Source: Akkermansia sp. RCC_12PD
GTDB taxonomy: Bacteria; Verrucomicrobiota; Verrucomicrobiia; Verrucomicrobiales; Akkermansiaceae
NCBI RefSeq assembly: GCF_036417355.1
Contig: NZ_CP143889.1
Coordinates: forward strand, 1,054,001 to 1,118,000
Length of the DNA stretch: 64,000 bases
Direction: 5' to 3'
Shown here one piece after another: positions 61,352 through 64,000 of the stretch. Below the pieces are notes generated by a model. It worked only from the letters and a program-made list of their open reading frames with translations, did no database searches and had not been told where the DNA came from. The position numbers and the translations under genes were made by a program. Numbering within the stretch: position 1 is the first letter of the stretch; the number at the start of each line of letters is the position of its first letter.

Positions 61352-62619
61352 CGGATGTTTCCGGAACAGCCGGTCGCCAGTATCTCCCTATACAGACTCG
61401 CATAACGGGACGCAATCACAGGATAGGAAAACTCTCTCTCCGCATACTCCCTTCCGGCATGGCCCAGGCGTTTCAACAACTGGTTGTCGTTATATAAAAG
61501 CAGGCAATGGGCAGCCATCCGGTCAATATCAAACTGGTCTGCAATCAATCCGGTTTTCCCATCCAAACAGACCTCAGGCACTCCTCCCGTCCGGAAACTG
61601 ACGGAAGGGACCCCGCAACTCATGGCTTCCAGACTCACGTAAGAAAGGCTGTCCTGCTTGGTTGGATTCAAAAACATATCAGCACCCTGATAAACCTGGG
61701 CCAGCTTTCCCATGTCCGCGAGAAATCCCATCCTTGTACATGGATAAGGCCATTCTGTACTGGAATCGTCATTTCCAAAAATCAATAAGTGAATATGGCG
61801 TGCCCCCTGCCTGTATAATTCCCGTAAAATCGGCATCACATACTCTCCGCCCTTGAAAGGGTCTTGCAGGTTGACAGCTCCAAAGGCAATGACAAAAGAA
61901 TTTTCCGGCACGTCCAGACGCTTCTTCGCTTCCGCCTTATTCACGGGCGGAATAAAGACGGACGTATCCACCGGGTTAAAAATATGCACCAAGCGCCTGC
62001 CCTCAAACATTCGGCTCTCCCTGGCCATATCCAACAACCACTTGGATGGCGTGACAATGGTTAAATCAGGTATCCTGGCAAAATATTCCTTCTTCTTGCG
62101 GAATAACCACCCCGGCCAGCTCCCACAGCCTAAAATATGCCCGAGGCGAGGGCAATCTCCCCTGCAGCTATTCCGGTAAAGGAGGCATCCCATTTCCCCA
62201 TGGCAGCCGCCTGTAACAGGCATGGTGTCGTGAAGCGTATACACGAGGGGCCTGCCAATCAAATGAAGACGGCTGAAATCCAGAGTGCGTCCGGCTATCC
62301 AATGAAGATTAACGATGTCAGCCTCCTCCATTTGATCTACACTGAACCCCATGCCCAAAACACTGTAAAAAGGAGTATTGCGATCGTAAGGCACTGTCAA
62401 GCGGCACATGCCGCGGGCTACCCACCGCTTGGCGGAATCCTGCATCCTCCGGTAGCAGGATCTTCTTATTTCCTTTCCAATCCCATTCCCCGCTCTCCGG
62501 AGGAGAAGATGGGAATCCGTTCCCTCTGCGTGCCGGTTCAAAGCGTCGTTCAACCGATATGGCATCGAACTTTCCGAAACATTATGGGAAATCTGTGCCA
62601 CCTTGAAGGGAAATTCCAT
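61348..62619 (-). CDS. glycosyltransferase family 4 (WcaC-like)
   Basis: 423 residues, GT-B. DIVNLHWIAGRTLDF and YTLHDTMPVTGGCHGEMGC in the N-terminal half, the latter with a Cys-rich insert (GCLLYRNSCRGDCPRLGHILGCG) found in WcaC-type transferases. The donor site has KQDSLSYVSLEAMSCGVPSV and GGVPEVCLDGKTGL; the usual first Glu of the EX7E motif is replaced by Asp. The start is at MEFPFKVAQIS; an open extension reaches 62646. Confidence 0.85.
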   Translation of the reverse strand: MEFPFKVAQISHNVSESSMPYRLNDALNRHAEGTDSHLLLRRAGNGIGKEIRRSCYRRMQDSAKRWVARGMCRLTVPYDRNTPFYSVLGMGFSVDQMEEADIVNLHWIAGRTLDFSRLHLIGRPLVYTLHDTMPVTGGCHGEMGCLLYRNSCRGDCPRLGHILGCGSWPGWLFRKKKEYFARIPDLTIVTPSKWLLDMARESRMFEGRRLVHIFNPVDTSVFIPPVNKAEAKKRLDVPENSFVIAFGAVNLQDPFKGGEYVMPILRELYRQGARHIHLLIFGNDDSSTEWPYPCTRMGFLADMGKLAQVYQGADMFLNPTKQDSLSYVSLEAMSCGVPSVSFRTGGVPEVCLDGKTGLIADQFDIDRMAAHCLLLYNDNQLLKRLGHAGREYAEREFSYPVIASRYASLYREILATGCSGNIR

Positions 62620-62642
62620 GACGCGTATCCTATGTCCTGATT

Positions 62643-63728
62643 TCAATAATACCGCAACTCATGTTTTTGCGCCAAATACTCCAGCATGTTTAAATAATCC
62701 CTCCACAGGGTTATTCTCTGCTTCCGCTTGGTCCGGACATGGCCCAAGGAACACCACATTTTCCACTGATGACTGCGCAGTTTTTTCCGAGTGGCTTCCA
62801 GAGACTGGCAAAACACCCTTCTGAAATGCAGCTGGAAAACCGGCATGTCAAAAGCTTCCTCCCACCACACGGCTCCATGCACAACGTGGGCAGCCACTCT
62901 GGAATGCACATCCCAAGGCTTACTCTCAATCAAATGAAGGATTTTCCAGGACCTTTCTTCATGGATGCGGAAAATATCGGCAAATTCCGTCCCCCTCCAC
63001 GAGGCTTCATCCGGATCCCCCTTCAAATAAGGCTCAAACTGGAAATTCCATTCCACTGGCAAATGTTTGCAGGAACCATAAAAAGCAATGTTCAGGATAT
63101 CCTGGTCGTGATTGAAGAACGTTTCACGGTTGAACAGCTCCATCAACACGGCTTCCTTCCCTTGTTCCCTGATTCCCTTCAAATCCAGGACCAGTACTCC
63201 GCTATTAAAATACCGCCTGATATCCCGAATGCCCAGCTCCTCAAGAAGCTGCCTGTTGGGATTCAAAGCAGTTTCCCCCGATGATAGAAATTTCAAAACG
63301 GAAATATCCGTTACCGCGCCGATGAGGCAACCGTTAAGATCCGTATGGTACAATTCCGCAATGTCCGCATTCAACAACACATCTACATCCAAGTAGATCA
63401 TCCTGTCATATTCGGGAAACAAAGTAGCCAGCCACAACCTGTAATAAATGGAACATGCCACCCCATGCAAATTCCTGGCATTCATCTTTTCTTCCCTGAT
63501 TTTAACCATGGATTTAAAATTCAAAGTTATATGAGAAAAAGAATCTACAAGGGAAGACAGGCATTCCATCTTCTCTCTGCTCATTCCGTCATGCATGATC
63601 CACAAATCATAGGAATACCCCGGATCGCTTCTGCGGCACAGGGAATGGATGGCTACGCCGACATAAGGAGCCCAACCTTCATTCACAGAAAAAATAACGG
63701 CTATATGATCTTTTCTACTGATGGTCAT
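62643..63728 (-). CDS. glycosyltransferase family 8
   Basis: 361 residues. IAVIFSVNEGWAPYVGVAIHSL opens the nucleotide-sugar domain, MIYLDVDVLLNADIAELY carries the DxD, and RRYFNSGVLVLDLKGIREQG, NHDQDILNIAFYG and ILHLIESKPWDVHS are GT8 markers. The C-terminal extension is basic and may bind the membrane. Upstream gene of the GT4 gene on the same strand (its stop is 23 bases before the GT4 start), so the two form an operon. Its promoter is very close to the ATG. Confidence 0.88.
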   Translation of the reverse strand: MTISRKDHIAVIFSVNEGWAPYVGVAIHSLCRRSDPGYSYDLWIMHDGMSREKMECLSSLVDSFSHITLNFKSMVKIREEKMNARNLHGVACSIYYRLWLATLFPEYDRMIYLDVDVLLNADIAELYHTDLNGCLIGAVTDISVLKFLSSGETALNPNRQLLEELGIRDIRRYFNSGVLVLDLKGIREQGKEAVLMELFNRETFFNHDQDILNIAFYGSCKHLPVEWNFQFEPYLKGDPDEASWRGTEFADIFRIHEERSWKILHLIESKPWDVHSRVAAHVVHGAVWWEEAFDMPVFQLHFRRVFCQSLEATRKKLRSHQWKMWCSLGHVRTKRKQRITLWRDYLNMLEYLAQKHELRYY

Positions 63729-63739
63729 CCCGAGGGCAA

Positions 63740-63768
63740 AATCTACGGAACTACGAATTCGGTGTCAA
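63740..63768 (-). promoter_or_regulatory. promoter of the GT8-GT4 unit
   Basis: On the minus strand a perfect TTGACA (63768-63763), 17 bases, TAGATT (63745-63740). Only 11 bases lie between the -10 box and the ATG at 63728, so the leader would be at most about five bases. Confidence 0.65.
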
Positions 63769-64000
63769 TTTTAATTTTTGAAAATAAATGATTTAACAAA
63801 AATAAAAATAGTATAATTTATGATAGCAAAATCAATAATCATCCATTTATTCTAAAAATTTTAGAATCCCGCCTAGTTAAGAGTCGGAGAATCGCATCTA
63901 ATCAAATATTTTTACCGTTCCCGCTTTTCAGAGAAGAAGTTTAGAGGCGCATTCGTTTGTTCTCGCTTGATAGGAATGCTTTAAAAACAACACCTTTGAC
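63769..64000. other. AT-rich region without a recognised gene
   Basis: Strongly AT-rich. It contains a perfect 9-bp palindrome, ATTCTAAAA-A-TTTTAGAAT (63849-63867), that could form a hairpin or bind a regulator. No coding sequence, tRNA or repeat was recognised. The region continues past the window. Confidence 0.4.

Noticed and set aside
63849-63867. Palindrome near the right end as a terminator or attachment site
   Set aside because: AT-only stem without a U-run; kept only as a possible regulatory palindrome.
1-64000. tRNA or rRNA genes
   Set aside because: No cloverleaf or rRNA landmark was recognised in any gap by eye; a scan with a covariance tool was not possible.

Overview
The window looks like chromosome of a host-associated verrucomicrobium, most probably Akkermansia. 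This is inferred from a Tat-exported GH109 (alpha-N-acetylgalactosaminidase type) enzyme, heptose LPS genes, a GC content in the mid-fifties, weak Shine-Dalgarno sequences and many secreted proteins with no recognisable family. No database search was possible. Reading frames, motifs and repeats were read from the sequence by eye.

Layout. 1-2.6 kb: ribosomal genes rplF (partial), rpsH, rplE and rplX on the minus strand, with NAD kinase upstream. 2.7-7.6 kb, plus strand: an RlpA-like lipoprotein, a 5'-nucleotidase-type phosphatase whose C-terminus is shifted by a 14-bp tandem duplication, and an SNF2 helicase split at a T7 tract. 7.8-14.3 kb: GH109 enzyme, a membrane-anchored coiled-coil protein, an unlabelled SRP RNA gene, folC and a two-module U32 protein. 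14.4-19 kb: a minus-strand operon of secreted proteins, including a recent tandem duplicate and a transglutaminase-like protein. 19-22 kb: RNase R, a possible small RNA with its own promoter and terminator, and a cupin. 22-30.5 kb: pbpC (split at a G8 tract) and a thioester alpha-2-macroglobulin.

30.5-40 kb is the most unusual part. Two diverged secreted-protein paralogues lie between a pair of 152-bp inverted repeats. Next to them is a 2178-residue RHS/YD-repeat protein with a polyserine tract of about 187 residues, encoded by a hexanucleotide repeat. Its C-terminal domain has a candidate His/Cys dyad, and an AT-rich lipoprotein gene overlaps its end. This could be a polymorphic toxin with its immunity protein, but that is inference.

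40-55 kb is mostly housekeeping: LMW phosphatase, guaB-guaA, an acetyltransferase/HAD pair, an AEC permease, DAHP synthase, a pseudopilin, secG, panD, and the nrnA-truB-ribF operon, followed by a phosphoesterase and a SIR2-like protein. 55-63.7 kb is a surface-polysaccharide locus: hldD, a GT9 heptosyltransferase, GT2, GT8, GT2, a GT-A-like protein, GT4 and GT8.

Three genes (at 4.5, 5.4 and 23.4 kb) carry frame disruptions, two of them at homopolymers. These could be real mutations, phase-variable sites or sequencing errors. Several promoters of the TTGACA/TATAAT type lie so close to the start codon that the mRNAs would have almost no leader.
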